Part shown: positions 8,978-19,368 of the stretch, piece by piece
Position numbering within the stretch: the first letter of the stretch is position 1
Layout: every line of letters begins with the position of its first letter
Assembly (NCBI RefSeq): GCF_023845585.1
Contig: NZ_JAMQHS010000002.1
Location: forward strand, 352,503 to 416,502
From: Clostridium sp. CMCC3677
GTDB taxonomy: Bacteria; Bacillota; Clostridia; Clostridiales; Clostridiaceae
Length of the DNA stretch: 64,000 nucleotides
Direction: 5' to 3'
Translations under genes and position numbers: made by a program
The notes under the pieces: model-generated
The model's database searches: none
The model's input: the letters and a program-made list of their open reading frames with translations, nothing else
What the model was told of the DNA's origin: nothing

Positions 8978-9177
8978 AACAGCATTCTCCTCTAAAATTC
9001 TTAATGTCTATTGCAAATTCTAACAGTCTTTTACTATCTGCTATCAACTCAATAAACACTTTATTTAATTGTTTATTTATCAATCTATTTTATTTCTCAT
9101 TATTTTTACACAAGATATTACACTTAACTTGACAATTCATCATATATAAATTTCACAAATAAATATACTACCTCAAC

Positions 9178-9699
9178 TTAATGTTGTGTAAATGTAAATA
9201 TTGATGTTATTCTTAATAAATCTAATAATATTACTATATTAATAAATATTATTATTCCACAAAAAGTAAATTCCAATTGACTATTAGTTTTTATTTTACC
9301 TAATGATATTTTCTTTTTACTTAAGGGATAAAACCAAGGTAATCCCCCAATTGTACAACTATCTAAAATCAAATGAGAAACTATTCCTAAGAATAACCCA
9401 TTAATAAAAATCAATTGAAGTGTATCTTTAACTGGATATGTCACTATTAAATATAATATTAAATATAATAACGGTGAATGAAAAAGCTTTCTATGACCTG
9501 CTAATTTATTTATAACTCTAGATACCGGCTTTGCTTTGTTTCCAATATAACTACTTTTATGATCAATATCCGGTAAAAGACTTCCTAATATAGAACCGCC
9601 AACAAATATAGTTACTGGTAATAATTCAATATTGTGCATTTGTGAAGTTATATAAAAACTCGCTAGAATACCTCCATTTATATGAGTTTTATAATTCAT
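9178..9699 (-). CDS. YdjM/DUF457-type membrane-bound metal-dependent hydrolase
   Basis: 173 residues of the LexA-regulated YdjM family of inner-membrane putative hydrolases. The N-terminus MNYKTHINGG carries the first conserved His. LLPDIDHKSS (about 41-50) supplies the Asp/His metal ligands, and GHRKLFHSPL (about 68-77) the second His motif. Four hydrophobic segments flank these, ending near LLDLLRITSIFTF. The substrate is unknown; members have been suggested to act on phospholipids. The ATG follows TTAGGAGAATAAAA. It is probably monocistronic. Confidence 0.85.
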   Translation of the reverse strand: MNYKTHINGGILASFYITSQMHNIELLPVTIFVGGSILGSLLPDIDHKSSYIGNKAKPVSRVINKLAGHRKLFHSPLLYLILYLIVTYPVKDTLQLIFINGLFLGIVSHLILDSCTIGGLPWFYPLSKKKISLGKIKTNSQLEFTFCGIIIFINIVILLDLLRITSIFTFTQH

Positions 9700-9834
9700 T
9701 TTTATTCTCCTAATTTTTCTTTGGTTTCTATTAGTATATTGGCTATTATACTACATATTCGCCATATTTCCAAAAAATTAGATATAAAATTGATATTTAT
9801 TTGCAAATCAAATTAGAATTTACTAAAAAATACA

Positions 9835-9874
9835 CTAAAAAAGCATCTAAACATATAAATTATTTTAGATGCTT
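9835..9874 (-). terminator. Rho-independent terminator
   Basis: Stem AAGCATCTAAA/TTTAGATGCTT at 9841-9874 followed on the minus strand by TTTTTTAG. It ends the transcript of the 76-residue gene at 9965-10195. Confidence 0.8.
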
Positions 9875-9964
9875 CTTAGCTTAATATTTAATTTTTGAAA
9901 ATTATAATTGAATAAATTCTAATCAGCTTAAATTTAGTTAAATATTTTTGTTACTATGACCTTA

Positions 9965-10195
9965 TTAATTTTCTATCATTGATAATAAATCTTGAACCGC
10001 TTTTTTTACCTTGCTAGGTAATTTGTCTAATGCTTTTTCTCTTTTTCTTTCATCTTGTATTTGAGCAATTCTAAGTACTTCTTGTTGAAGTCCAGGTACT
10101 CCCTTAAGATCTCCAACTGTTTTATAAAATCTTTGAGCAAATACTGGATCCTGCATTTTTTGTTGAACTTTCATTATCAGCTGATAACCATTCAT
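9965..10195 (-). CDS. Small conserved-looking protein, unknown
   Basis: 76 residues beginning MNGYQLIMKVQQKMQDPVFA. It is helical and charged, with a central GVPGLQQEVLRIAQIQDE and a Lys-rich helix near LDKLPSKVKKAVQDLLSMIEN. It has no membrane segment or Cys. A good ribosome site (AGGAGGATTTTAA) precedes the ATG, and a terminator follows 90 bases after the stop, so it is a complete single-gene unit. I recall similar short proteins in Clostridium genomes but cannot name a function. Confidence 0.7.
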   Translation of the reverse strand: MNGYQLIMKVQQKMQDPVFAQRFYKTVGDLKGVPGLQQEVLRIAQIQDERKREKALDKLPSKVKKAVQDLLSMIEN

Positions 10196-10267
10196 TTAAA
10201 ATCCTCCTACTTAAGTTATCATTTCATACTCTTATAGTATTCAGATTTAATATAAATGGTACGAATA

Positions 10268-11155
10268 TTATAAACTTCTTAAATTTCTGTTAAATTCAAA
10301 TTTTAATCTCATTTCATCATAATTTTCAAGTATTATATCTAATCTTTTAATAAATTCTTCTTTATCTCTTGGTAATTTTCCAGACATTTGTATAAAATTT
10401 GATTCATGTTTTGAACTAAACAATGTATTTTCATTAACATTTAAGTTTTTTATCAAAGTTCTTAATTCTACTAATCTTTCTAATTCTGTTGCTTCTTTGA
10501 ATTTTCCAAGCAAGCAATCTGAATTTAACTTTGTTCCTGACATTAATATTAAAGATAATGGAAAAATCCCCTTACTATTTACTTTATTTAATAATTTTGC
10601 TGTATCAGTAGCATTTCTTATTCCTTTACCTGCTCCAGCAACACCAGTCATAACCATACAATAATATCCTATTCCTGCTTCATCTAATTTTCTTAATTGC
10701 TCTAAAGCGTCTTTTGAAGCATTTCCTTTATTAATATTTAAAAGAACCTCATCATTTCCACTTTCTAAACCAATATATAAATCATTGATTCCAAGCTTGC
10801 GTAATTCTTTTAATTCATCTATAGTCTTTAATTTAATGCTTTTTATTGAAGCATACATAGCTATTGTCTTACATTTAGGTAAATACTTTCTTATTAAAAT
10901 AGCTATGTTTTTTAATTCTTCTGTATTTAAAATAAATGGATCTCCGTTTAATAAATAAATTCTTGAATCATCTTTATGTAATCTACTTGCTTCTTTTAAG
11001 TCCTCTTCTATTTGATTCAAGTCCTCTTTTTGAAATTTTATATTTTTATACATGTTACAATATGCACAGCTATTATGCGAACATCCTGATGTTACTTGTA
11101 ATAATAAAGTATTTGATTCTATTGGTGGTCTATAAATAATTTTATCGTAATTCAT
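10268..11155 (-). CDS. Radical SAM protein
   Basis: 295 residues with the 4Fe-4S motif TSGCSHNSCAYCNMYK. The cysteines are Cys25, Cys30 and Cys33, a CX4CX2C spacing seen in a clostridial COG1032-type group rather than the classic CX3CX2C. Later radical SAM strands are visible: YLLNGDPFI (GGE-like region), IGLESGNDEVL, and YCMVMTGVAGAGKG. There is no B12-binding domain and no extra Fe-S ligands near the C-terminus, so it is a minimal core. The substrate is unknown. It is divergent from the chemoreceptor gene across a 378-bp intergenic region. Confidence 0.87.
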   Translation of the reverse strand: MNYDKIIYRPPIESNTLLLQVTSGCSHNSCAYCNMYKNIKFQKEDLNQIEEDLKEASRLHKDDSRIYLLNGDPFILNTEELKNIAILIRKYLPKCKTIAMYASIKSIKLKTIDELKELRKLGINDLYIGLESGNDEVLLNINKGNASKDALEQLRKLDEAGIGYYCMVMTGVAGAGKGIRNATDTAKLLNKVNSKGIFPLSLILMSGTKLNSDCLLGKFKEATELERLVELRTLIKNLNVNENTLFSSKHESNFIQMSGKLPRDKEEFIKRLDIILENYDEMRLKFEFNRNLRSL

Positions 11156-11533
11156 AAAAAATACCTCTACTATTATAATATTATTCTAATTTACACTAGA
11201 TAAACATTATTTGTAATCATAATGTTTAATCAATTATTAAACATTTTATCCATAATTTATCTAATTTAAACACTTTGTAACTATTCCGTTTTTAAATAAA
11301 TTTAAGTCATGGAACAATGGTTAATTTTAATAACAAATGCCATAATGCTCTAGAATTTATTGAAAGCAATATAAAGAATTTTCTTTAACTAATAAGTTAG
11401 TTAAATCTTTGCACATATCTTTTAATAAATTATCACTAAATTTATACAGATTTAATTTTTTGTAATATATATGCAAAACCTTGCATGTGTTGTATAATTA
11501 TGTCGAAAATATAAAAAGGGGGTTCAGAATATA
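11156..11533. promoter_or_regulatory. Divergent intergenic region
   Basis: This separates the radical SAM gene (minus) from the chemoreceptor (plus). A consensus -10 TATAAT lies at 11493-11498, with a poor -35 and TGCA-rich sequence upstream. The chemoreceptor ribosome site is the GGGGG at 11518-11522. No further gene or stable structure was seen. Confidence 0.4.
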
Positions 11534-13249
11534 ATGAATAATCTTAAGATAAGATTTAAACTAATAATTCTATCATTAATAGCATTAATATTAATTAGTA
11601 TTATGAGTGGAATCGGATATTATTATATTGCGAAGTCAAATAAAAGCATGGCAGAAATGTATAAACAAAACTTATTAAGTATTGAATGGTTAAATGATAA
11701 CAGAAATCAAGCTAGAGCTATAGAATCAGATTTATATTACATACTATTAAATATAGAAGACAAAGATACGCAGAACGAAAAATTAAAGGACATTCAAACT
11801 AGACAAGAAACTTTTAACACAAATTGGACAAACTTTAAACAAATAGCTAATGAACAATATGCACTAGATAGAATTCCTATTGTTGAAAGTAATCTTAAAA
11901 ATTTCACAAAAGGAATGAATTCTGCAGTTAAACTAGCAATGGATGGAAAACAGAATGAAGCTCTTGAGGAATTTAAAACTGTTGAAAATAATCAATCTGA
12001 ATTTCAAACAAACTTAAAAGAAATTGCTATATATAATTCTCAATTAGCAAATAGTCTAAATAATCAAAATAATGAAGATTTTAATCTTTCTAAAAAATTA
12101 TTTGGAGTAATATTTTTTATTATCGTATGCCTTGGTTATGTAGTAACTTTTACAATTTCAAGATCTATCTCAGTTCCATTAACTACTGCTGTAAATCATT
12201 TAAAACGTGTATCCACAGGGGATTTCACAATTACTCTTCCTGAGAAGTTCATGAGAAGAAAAGATGAAATAGGTGAAATTTCAAATGCAATAACTGGTAT
12301 GCAAAACTCATTAAAACTTTTGATTGGAAATGTAAAAGGTGAATCTGACAGTATTAAAACTATAGTAAACACTATTTCAGAAAATATAAATAATTTAAAT
12401 GAAAATATAGAAGATGTATCCTCAACTACAGAAGAATTATCAGCAGGAATGGAAGAAACTGCTGCATCAGCACAAGAAATTAATGCAACAGCAGATGAGA
12501 TAGAAAAAGCTGTTGACTCTATATCAAAAAAAGCTCAAGAAGGTGCTATAGAAGCTTCTGAAATAAATAAAAGGGCAATAACTACTAAACTCAATGTTAA
12601 TAATTCACAAGAAAAAAGTATAAATATTTTTTCACAAACTAAATATAAATTACAAACAGCAATAGAAAATTCACAAGTAGTACAACAAATTACTGTATTA
12701 TCAGAATCAATAATGCAGATATCAACTCAAACAAATCTTTTAGCATTAAACGCTGCAATTGAAGCTGCACGTGCTGGAGAAGCTGGACGTGGTTTTGCAG
12801 TGGTTGCAGATGAGATAAGAACACTTGCAGAAGAATGTAAAAATACAGTTATTGAAATACAAAATATAACTCAAAAAGTTGTAGTATCAGTTGATGATTT
12901 ATCATCTAGTTCTAATGAATTATTAAATTTTGTTTCTGAAGATGTACAAAGTGATTATAATACAATGTTAAATATAGCAGATCAATATAGTACAGATGCA
13001 GAATTTGTAAGTAATCTTGTACTAGAATTCAGCTCTACTTCTGAGGAACTTTTAGCTTCACTCCAACAAGTAACAGAAACAATTGGACATGTATCTATGG
13101 CTTCAAATGAAGGAGCAGACGGAACTTCAAATATTGCTGAAAAAGTATCAAATATAAATGAAAAATCTAATACAATTATGGAAGAAGTACTAAAATCCAA
13201 AGAAAGTGTAGAAGAATTAAATAACCAAATATCTAAATTTAAAATTTAA
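11534..13249 (+). CDS. Methyl-accepting chemotaxis protein
   Basis: A 571-residue transmembrane chemoreceptor. TM1 is at about 10-33 ([20 protein letters not shown]). A periplasm-like four-helix-bundle sensor (about 34-187) follows, then TM2 at about 188-208 ([16 protein letters not shown]), HAMP (about 209-262) and a cytoplasmic coiled-coil signalling domain. The hairpin tip that contacts CheA/CheW is recognisable at about 397-430 ([20 protein letters not shown], then [16 protein letters not shown]). Glu/Gln-rich helices contain likely methylation sites. The ligand cannot be predicted. A bidirectional terminator follows. Confidence 0.94.
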   Translation: MNNLKIRFKLIILSLIALILISIMSGIGYYYIAKSNKSMAEMYKQNLLSIEWLNDNRNQARAIESDLYYILLNIEDKDTQNEKLKDIQTRQETFNTNWTNFKQIANEQYALDRIPIVESNLKNFTKGMNSAVKLAMDGKQNEALEEFKTVENNQSEFQTNLKEIAIYNSQLANSLNNQNNEDFNLSKKLFGVIFFIIVCLGYVVTFTISRSISVPLTTAVNHLKRVSTGDFTITLPEKFMRRKDEIGEISNAITGMQNSLKLLIGNVKGESDSIKTIVNTISENINNLNENIEDVSSTTEELSAGMEETAASAQEINATADEIEKAVDSISKKAQEGAIEASEINKRAITTKLNVNNSQEKSINIFSQTKYKLQTAIENSQVVQQITVLSESIMQISTQTNLLALNAAIEAARAGEAGRGFAVVADEIRTLAEECKNTVIEIQNITQKVVVSVDDLSSSSNELLNFVSEDVQSDYNTMLNIADQYSTDAEFVSNLVLEFSSTSEELLASLQQVTETIGHVSMASNEGADGTSNIAEKVSNINEKSNTIMEEVLKSKESVEELNNQISKFKI

Positions 13250-13270
13250 TATAAAAGTTGTTAATGAGAT

Positions 13271-13312
13271 AAAAGTGATATCTAGTATTATAAAAATCTA
13301 GATATCACTTTT
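13271..13312. terminator. Bidirectional terminator
   Basis: Perfect 15-bp arms AAAAGTGATATCTAG (13271-13285) and CTAGATATCACTTTT (13298-13312). It serves the convergent chemoreceptor and hydrolase genes. Confidence 0.85.
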
Positions 13313-13340
13313 ATAATTGCTAATTTTATTTTTATATAGT

Positions 13341-14312
13341 TTACACAGAGTTAATATACTTATCAACAAATTTCTTTATAGTATTCCAATATAAATCTGG
13401 ATTAACTTTATGAGCCTTACAATGCCCTGCTTCTTTTACTATTAATATTTCTTTTTCACATTTCGCTGCATTATATACCTTATCTAGCATAAAATATGGT
13501 ACAAATTTATCTTCCTCTCCATGAATAAATAATATGGGGGTCTTTGATTTACTAACTTGTTTTATAGCTGAAGCTTCTTTTAAAAAATATCCTGATTTCA
13601 TTTTAGTAATAACGCTTGCTGCATACATTATTGGAAATTTAGGTAATTTAAACATACTTTTTAATTGATATGAAAATTCATCCCAAGCTGATGTGTAACC
13701 ACAATCTTCTATGATAGCCTTAACATTACTTGGAAGATTTTCACCTGATGTCATCATAACAGTACTTGCACCCATAGAAATACCATATAATAAAATTTCA
13801 GATTCTTTATCTTTATTTACTATATAATTAATCCATTCAATAATATCTTTTCTATCGTGCCATCCCATACCAATATAATTCCCCTCACTTTTACCATGAC
13901 CTCTCAAATCTGGTATTACTATATTATAACCCATTTCATAAAATGCCTTTGCTCTACTTCCCATTCTCATACCCTCACCAGTATATCCATGAACCATAAC
14001 AACCCATTTTTGTGAATTATTAGTATATAAGATTTGATATCCATGAAGATTTAAATCATCAAATGACTTTATATATATATCATTATACTTTGATGTATTT
14101 AATATCCATTCTCTATCTTCTTCTCTATCCTCTCCGCTAGTTTCATCTTTCTTTACTACTTCACTTCCAAAGTTTTTGTTGCTATCAAATACTTTATCTT
14201 TTGATATATTGGGATTAAGTGAAAAATTGTAAAAATAGTTTCCTGCAAATATAAGTAAAATTATAATTATTAATAATGCAATACATATTGTTAGTATTAT
14301 CTTATCTTCCAT
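13341..14312 (-). CDS. Membrane-anchored alpha/beta hydrolase
   Basis: 323 residues with one N-terminal membrane anchor (about 5-24, IILTICIALLIIIILLIF), so the catalytic domain is probably outside the membrane. The alpha/beta hydrolase fold shows an oxyanion motif VMVHGYTGEG, a nucleophile elbow GISMGAS (Ser179), and Asp268 in HGEEDKFVP and His297 in EAGHCKAH completing the triad. PDLRGHGKSEG is typical of the serine aminopeptidase/YqkD-like group. Substrates could be esters or acyl groups. The start ATG at 14312 has a moderate AGGAGA-type ribosome site. Confidence 0.88.
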   Translation of the reverse strand: MEDKIILTICIALLIIIILLIFAGNYFYNFSLNPNISKDKVFDSNKNFGSEVVKKDETSGEDREEDREWILNTSKYNDIYIKSFDDLNLHGYQILYTNNSQKWVVMVHGYTGEGMRMGSRAKAFYEMGYNIVIPDLRGHGKSEGNYIGMGWHDRKDIIEWINYIVNKDKESEILLYGISMGASTVMMTSGENLPSNVKAIIEDCGYTSAWDEFSYQLKSMFKLPKFPIMYAASVITKMKSGYFLKEASAIKQVSKSKTPILFIHGEEDKFVPYFMLDKVYNAAKCEKEILIVKEAGHCKAHKVNPDLYWNTIKKFVDKYINSV

Positions 14313-14516
14313 TATTATCTTTATCTCCTATTATTTAATTTATATAAATTATATACACCATACTCTTAAAACAATCATTTATTTCTTACTTTTTCATCAT
14401 ATAGTTATATATTATCATATTTTCAACAGACTGTCTGAAAATAAAGATTATAAAAATCAAAGTCTAATTCCACCTTATACTACAATATCAATGTTCCATT
14501 AATATATAATACAAGA

Positions 14517-14567
14517 AGAAAAGACTATCTCAAATATACAAATATATTTTTTGAGATAGTCTTTTTA
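14517..14567. terminator. Bidirectional terminator
   Basis: Arms AAGACTATCTCAAA (14521-14534) and TTTGAGATAGTCTT (14550-14563), with A/T tails on both sides. It ends the two-component operon on the minus strand. Confidence 0.8.
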
Positions 14568-14636
14568 TATATCAAATTCCTAAATCTACAGACCTATATA
14601 AAATTAATATTTTAAATAATACTAACCTTATAAGTT

Positions 14637-16901
14637 TTAAGCTTTTTTCAAATTAACTACTACCTTAAATAAATCTCCATCAATACTAATAGTAAACTGT
14701 CCACCTTGTAATTCAACTAAACTTTTTGCTATTGATAATCCAAGACCTGATCCTTCAGTTGTTCTTGAACTATCACCTCTTTTAAACCTCTCTAGTATTT
14801 CTTCTTCAGTAAAATCAACTTGATATTCTGATATATTTTTAAATACTATTGATATATATTCATTTTCTTCAAATACTTCAATATATACTCTAGAGTTCTT
14901 CATAGAATACTTAAGTATATTAGATATTAAATTTTGGAATACCCTAAAAGTCTTTTTCCCATCAGCATATATAGATAATTTTTTTTCAGGTATGTTTTTT
15001 ATAAATTGCAAATTAGATTTTTCTATTTCATTTTCAAATTCTCCTATAGTCTGTCTAATAAGAGCTACTAAATCTAAGTTCTCCATATCTAATTCTAAAG
15101 TTCCAGATGCTGCTTTTGAAGCTTCAAATAAATCTTCAATTAAAACCTTTAGTCTTAGTGATCTTTCTTTAAGAATTTCTAAATACCTTTTTTTATCTTC
15201 TTCTGAAACATTTTCTTTATCTAATAAATCTATATAATTAATTATAGAAGTTAGTGGAGTCTTTAAATCATGAGATACATTAGTAATCAATTCTCCCTTC
15301 ATTTTTTCACTCTTAACTGCCTTATCTATAGCCTTGTCTAACCCATCTTCTATATTCATAACATTATTTGCTATATCCTTAAGGATTATTGCTCCTTTTA
15401 CATCAATTTTATTATTATAATTTCCTTTTAATATATTATCTGTACCAATTTTTATTCTATTGATATTCCTTGCAACGAAAAGAAAATACATTATTATACA
15501 TATTGTAAAAATAATGCTAGGTATTAATTTCATTACCTCATATGGCTCCATGTAAGGCCACCATCCAACATACCCCATCCAATATGCTTGTATAAATACT
15601 ACAATAGCATAAGTAATAAATACTATTATTGAAATTATAAGTCTTGAAGAAGTTGATTTTATTAAAAAGCTTTCTTTCATTAACTCTTTCATTTTAAAAA
15701 GCATTTTATAAAGTAATGATTTTTTACAAATATAATTTTTTATATTTATTTCTTTATTTAATAAATATAAATTTCTTATGTCTGATACCACTAAATATAT
15801 TGATATAAACTCTACTATAATGAGGGTATACAAATCATTCCAATATAGTATATCACTCCAACATACTACATCATATAAAAATCTTAAACATATTATAGAT
15901 AATACAAAAATTAAACATCTTATTTCAATAAATAAATTCTTGTAAAGTCTTATTATAAAATTATCCTTTAATATTAAATATAATGTTTTTTTACATTTCA
16001 ATATTAAAATAATAATCATAAAAATATCTAATAAAGTTAAAATTAGAAAAGCATATCCCTTAAAATTTTCTTCATTTTTTTCATTAATGTCATTGGCTAT
16101 TTCATCACCACTTTTTAATGGGTTCGATATCCTAACAATAACTTGTTTATTATTATAAAGATTCTGTATTCCATAATAATTATGTGTTCCATTAATGGAT
16201 TCTTTTAAACTGTTTGAAACATTAATTTCTTCTGGAACTTTATAATTAATATTTAAAAACATAATATAATACTTATAATTGCTTTGAGTTTCATTTATAA
16301 TATCATTTTTTGATTTACCTTTAATATTTGTTATAGGTTCTTCTTCTTCATTCTTTTCTATATAATATTCTACATTTCTATACTCTGCAAGATATTGATA
16401 TTTGTCTTCTAAGTAATCTTGTATACTTTTTATACCCTCTTCTCTATATGCTTCATCACCTTGTTTAAGCTTTTCCTCTAATTTATTGCGTCTATCTACC
16501 ATTTCATTATAATATTCATTGTGTTCTAGAAATTTAAGCTTTTCCTCATCACTTTCAGGTAAATTATTGTTTTCTTCATTATCACTCATAAAATTTTTAA
16601 TTTCATTTGTAACATCATTCAAACTACCTCTATCAACATTCTCTAAGTATTTTATTTGATTTTGTATAGCTTCTTCTTTTAGACTTCCATCTGATTCATT
16701 AACATAATAATTCATGTCCCTTGCTGAGAAACATACATCATTCATAACATCTACTAAAAATTGTTCAACCTTCGTATTATTTTGAGCTCTAATAAATTTA
16801 TTGGATGAGCTCATAAAAATAGGTAAAATCATAATACATAAGAGTAAAATCAATAAATTAGTATATCTGATTTTTTTGTTATTTTTCAATTTTGTATCCA
16901 A
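14637..16901 (-). CDS. Sensor histidine kinase, multi-membrane-span
   Basis: A 754-residue kinase. TM1 lies at about 12-32, then a large extracellular region (about 35-280, Glu/Asn-rich), then about five further membrane spans between 282 and 480 (for example GYAFLILTLLDIFMIIILIL). The HisKA dimerisation helix has His544 in NVSHDLKTPLTSI. The ATP-binding domain has an N box (FQNLISNILKYS) and a G2 box (GSGLGLSIAKSL). The VanS/PhoR-type catalytic part and the signal-sensing loop suggest response to cell-envelope stress (inference). Its start overlaps the response regulator stop by 23 bases, indicating translational coupling. Confidence 0.9.
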   Translation of the reverse strand: MDTKLKNNKKIRYTNLLILLLCIMILPIFMSSSNKFIRAQNNTKVEQFLVDVMNDVCFSARDMNYYVNESDGSLKEEAIQNQIKYLENVDRGSLNDVTNEIKNFMSDNEENNNLPESDEEKLKFLEHNEYYNEMVDRRNKLEEKLKQGDEAYREEGIKSIQDYLEDKYQYLAEYRNVEYYIEKNEEEEPITNIKGKSKNDIINETQSNYKYYIMFLNINYKVPEEINVSNSLKESINGTHNYYGIQNLYNNKQVIVRISNPLKSGDEIANDINEKNEENFKGYAFLILTLLDIFMIIILILKCKKTLYLILKDNFIIRLYKNLFIEIRCLIFVLSIICLRFLYDVVCWSDILYWNDLYTLIIVEFISIYLVVSDIRNLYLLNKEINIKNYICKKSLLYKMLFKMKELMKESFLIKSTSSRLIISIIVFITYAIVVFIQAYWMGYVGWWPYMEPYEVMKLIPSIIFTICIIMYFLFVARNINRIKIGTDNILKGNYNNKIDVKGAIILKDIANNVMNIEDGLDKAIDKAVKSEKMKGELITNVSHDLKTPLTSIINYIDLLDKENVSEEDKKRYLEILKERSLRLKVLIEDLFEASKAASGTLELDMENLDLVALIRQTIGEFENEIEKSNLQFIKNIPEKKLSIYADGKKTFRVFQNLISNILKYSMKNSRVYIEVFEENEYISIVFKNISEYQVDFTEEEILERFKRGDSSRTTEGSGLGLSIAKSLVELQGGQFTISIDGDLFKVVVNLKKA

Positions 16902-17571
16902 TTCCCCACACCACCTTTAAATATCTTGGTTCTTTAGGATTTATTTCTATCTTTTCTCTTATCCTTCTTATATGAACGGTAACTGTATCCACATTGTTAA
17001 AGACCGGTTCATTCCAAACTCTTTCATAAATTTCTTCAATGGAAAAAACCCTATTTGGATTATCCATAAGAAGAGTCAAAATCTTAAATTCCAATGGAGT
17101 TAATCTTATATTCTCACCATCTACAAATACTTCTTTACTCTCCTTATTTAGTTCTATCCCTCCTACTGTAATCACATTGTTATTTTCTTTTAAAGGAGAA
17201 AACTTAGTATACCTTCTTATTTGAGAGTTAACTCTTGCTATAAGTTCTAGTGGATTAAATGGCTTAGTTATATAATCATCTGCCCCTAAGTTTAAACCTA
17301 ATATCTTATCGGTATCTTCTGATTTAGCTGAAAGCATTATTATTGGAATCTGTTTTTCTTCTCTTATCTTAATAGTAGTTCTAGTCCCATTCATATTCGG
17401 CATCATTATATCCAATATAACAAGGTGTATATCTTGCTGATCTATAACTTCTAATGCTTGTATACCATCATAAGCTTTGAAAATTTTATACCCTTCGTTA
17501 ACTAAATATACCTCTATTGCTTCAGTTATTGTCTTATCATCATCAACAACTAAAATATTGTAACTTTTCAT
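16879..17571 (-). CDS. OmpR/PhoB family response regulator
   Basis: A 230-residue response regulator. The receiver domain has acidic pocket VVDDDK (8-13), phosphoacceptor Asp54 in VILDIMMPN, the Thr/Ser motif IMLSAKSE, and the conserved Lys in DYITKPFNPLEL. The C-terminal winged helix ends VHIRRIREKIEINP...VWGIGYKIEK, as in VanR/PhoB. It is the first gene of a two-gene operon with the overlapping kinase. The ribosome site is AAGGAGGATCAA just before ATG 17571. Targets are unknown. Confidence 0.93.
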   Translation of the reverse strand: MKSYNILVVDDDKTITEAIEVYLVNEGYKIFKAYDGIQALEVIDQQDIHLVILDIMMPNMNGTRTTIKIREEKQIPIIMLSAKSEDTDKILGLNLGADDYITKPFNPLELIARVNSQIRRYTKFSPLKENNNVITVGGIELNKESKEVFVDGENIRLTPLEFKILTLLMDNPNRVFSIEEIYERVWNEPVFNNVDTVTVHIRRIREKIEINPKEPRYLKVVWGIGYKIEK

Positions 17572-17725
17572 TTGATCCTCCTTAATAATTTAAAATTCAT
17601 GTTAATTTTACCATATTTTATTAGTTGATAGAAAATCTAATCCTTTTAGGCTTTTAAATATGCCTTATCTTTATAATAAAAGTAAAATATTACAAAACCC
17701 TCATTGAAATTCTTAAGAATTTCGA

Positions 17726-17773
17726 AAGAAAAAACTGACTTAAAATTATATTTAAATAATTTTAAGTCAGTTT
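17726..17773 (-). terminator. Terminator after comFB-like gene
   Basis: Arms AAACTGACTTAAAATTAT and the complementary AATTTTAAGTCAGTTT, followed on the minus strand by TTTTCTTTC. It ends the cca-comFB transcript. Confidence 0.8.
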
Positions 17774-17802
17774 ATAGGATTTTTAATTAGTTATATATCA
17801 CT

Positions 17803-18081
17803 CTAAAATGTTTCATCTGTATGTTTAGGATATTTTTTTACTGTTTCTATTGCTTTAGAAACCTCTATTACTATATCAGTCTCAAATTGCTGATACATCC
17901 CACTTATTTTAGCCATTATTTCACCTTTATTTGTTGATACATAATATGGTTTTAAATTATTAAGGGCAAGTGCAAAAATATCTTTTTTGCATTTATCACA
18001 TTTGCACATATCATTTTCAATTAATAACTTTTCCATACACTCTTTTACCCATATTTCCATATAATTTATTGCTTTTTCCAT
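17803..18081 (-). CDS. Late competence development ComFB family protein
   Basis: 92 residues with the ComFB pattern: an N-terminal helix EKAINYMEIWVKECMEKLL, a Cys pair region MCKCDKCKKDIFALALNNL (zinc-like CxCxxC), then PYYVSTNKGEIMAKIS. The ComFB fold is a small protein of the comF operon in B. subtilis; its biochemical role is unclear, and related domains have been linked to nucleotide signalling in other phyla. It begins 18 bases after the CCA-adding enzyme stop, so it is very probably co-transcribed with that intron-split gene, though a functional link is not obvious. Confidence 0.85.
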   Translation of the reverse strand: MEKAINYMEIWVKECMEKLLIENDMCKCDKCKKDIFALALNNLKPYYVSTNKGEIMAKISGMYQQFETDIVIEVSKAIETVKKYPKHTDETF

Positions 18082-18099
18082 AATAACCTCACATCTTCC

Positions 18100-19259
18100 T
18101 TATAAATTTATTTTTTCTTTTACAATATCTATAAGGATTTCTTTATTATTTAAGTCTGGATTTATAATTACTAATTCTAATAATTCATTTAACATTTCAC
18201 CAATGTTCTTTCCTTTTTCAAGACCTAAACTTATCAAATCCTCACCATTTATATTTAAATTCTTTAAGTTAAAACATTCATTATTAAAAATTACGTCTTT
18301 AAGATTTTCTCTAATATATAACAACTTTGATAACCTTTCTTCCTTATATGATGGATTTTGAGATAATATTTCAGCTTCTTTTACTTTTAACAAATCTTCA
18401 AACAAATCTAAGTTAATTAAATTTAATATTTGTTTTATTTCTAATTTTGTATTTAAAGAATTATTCATATACCTTATCAAAGTTGTAACTTTATTTACTG
18501 TATAATTATCATATTTAAATTCTTTTAAAAACTTTTTAACTTGTAAAATAGTATACTCTATATCTTCATTGTTTATTTTAATTAAATTATGAAATAACAT
18601 AGTTAATTTTAAATATAGTTTTTTTTCTATTGCTTCAGTAGCCATAATTGTATGAGCATATAAATTATCATTATAATATATATTATCAATTTTGAAGTCA
18701 TAAAACTTAATTATTTCTGGAACAATATACTCAATTAGGCCCGTTTCTCTTAAAACATCAATACCTTTTGTATTACTCAAAAGTATCTTATTAAATTCTT
18801 CTCTAATTCTTTCTTTGGATATGTTTTTTATACTATCTCTTAAGTTTTTTATTGAATTTAATGTCTCATTTGAAATACTAAAATTTAATTGTGATGAAAA
18901 TCTTATAGCTCTTAACATTCTTAACGCGTCTTCAGAAAATCTTTTTTCTGAATTACCTACTGTTTTTATAACTTTTTTCTTTAAATCACCTACTCCTTCA
19001 AAATAATCTATTAATCCATCTACTTTATTATATGCCATAGCATTAATTGTGAAATCTCTTCTTGCTAAATCTTCTTTTAAATTTGATACAAAATTTACTT
19101 TTTTAGGATGTCTACTATCTTCATATTCTCCATCCATTCTATATGTAGTAACTTCATAACCTTCTGAATTTATAAGTACAGTTACTGTGCCATGTTTAAC
19201 CCCTGTTAATATAACTTTATCAAACAATTTTATAACTTCTTCGGGTCTTGCTTTAGTTG
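18100..19259 (-). CDS. cca: CCA tRNA nucleotidyltransferase, exon 2
   Basis: The 3' part (387 codons including stop) of the enzyme that adds or repairs the CCA end of tRNAs. Joined to exon 1 (21916-22054) the sequence reads ...PKDWDI-TTKARPEEVIKLF..., restoring the class II nucleotidyltransferase head. This part has the EDSRHPKKVNF and LARRDFTINAMAYN motifs, the ERFSEDALRMLRAIRF motif and the helical body. The total would be about 432 residues, normal for Firmicute Cca. An open frame extends a further 34 bases into the intron and could start at an ATG there, but that product would lack the catalytic DxD (DWD) motif. Function therefore depends on splicing, unless another cca copy exists. Confidence 0.9.
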
Positions 19260-19344
19260 ATAACAATAGGTAAGACTTTGAAGTAATCTCCATCTTTTCC
19301 CCTGTTTCACACCGTACGTGAGTCTTTCGAACTCATACGGCGTT
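19260..19344 (-). ncRNA. Group II intron domains V and VI
   Basis: Minus-strand CGCCGTATGAGT, then a tetraloop-like TCGAAAG, then ACTCACGTACGGT forms the 34-nt catalytic domain V hairpin with its characteristic bulge (ACG opposite TAT). The triad reads CGC instead of the commoner AGC. A short domain VI stem around GGAGA...TCT-TA-CC follows, with the branch adenosine. Confidence 0.8.
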
Positions 19345-19368
19345 CCAACAATTGATTATCTTTTTAAA

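Noticed and set aside
19260..19293. ATG at 19293 as the true start of the CCA-adding enzyme
   Set aside because: The segment 19260-19293 is the 3' end of the group II intron. A protein from this ATG would lack the GG(x)VRD and DxD motifs, which are found in exon 1.
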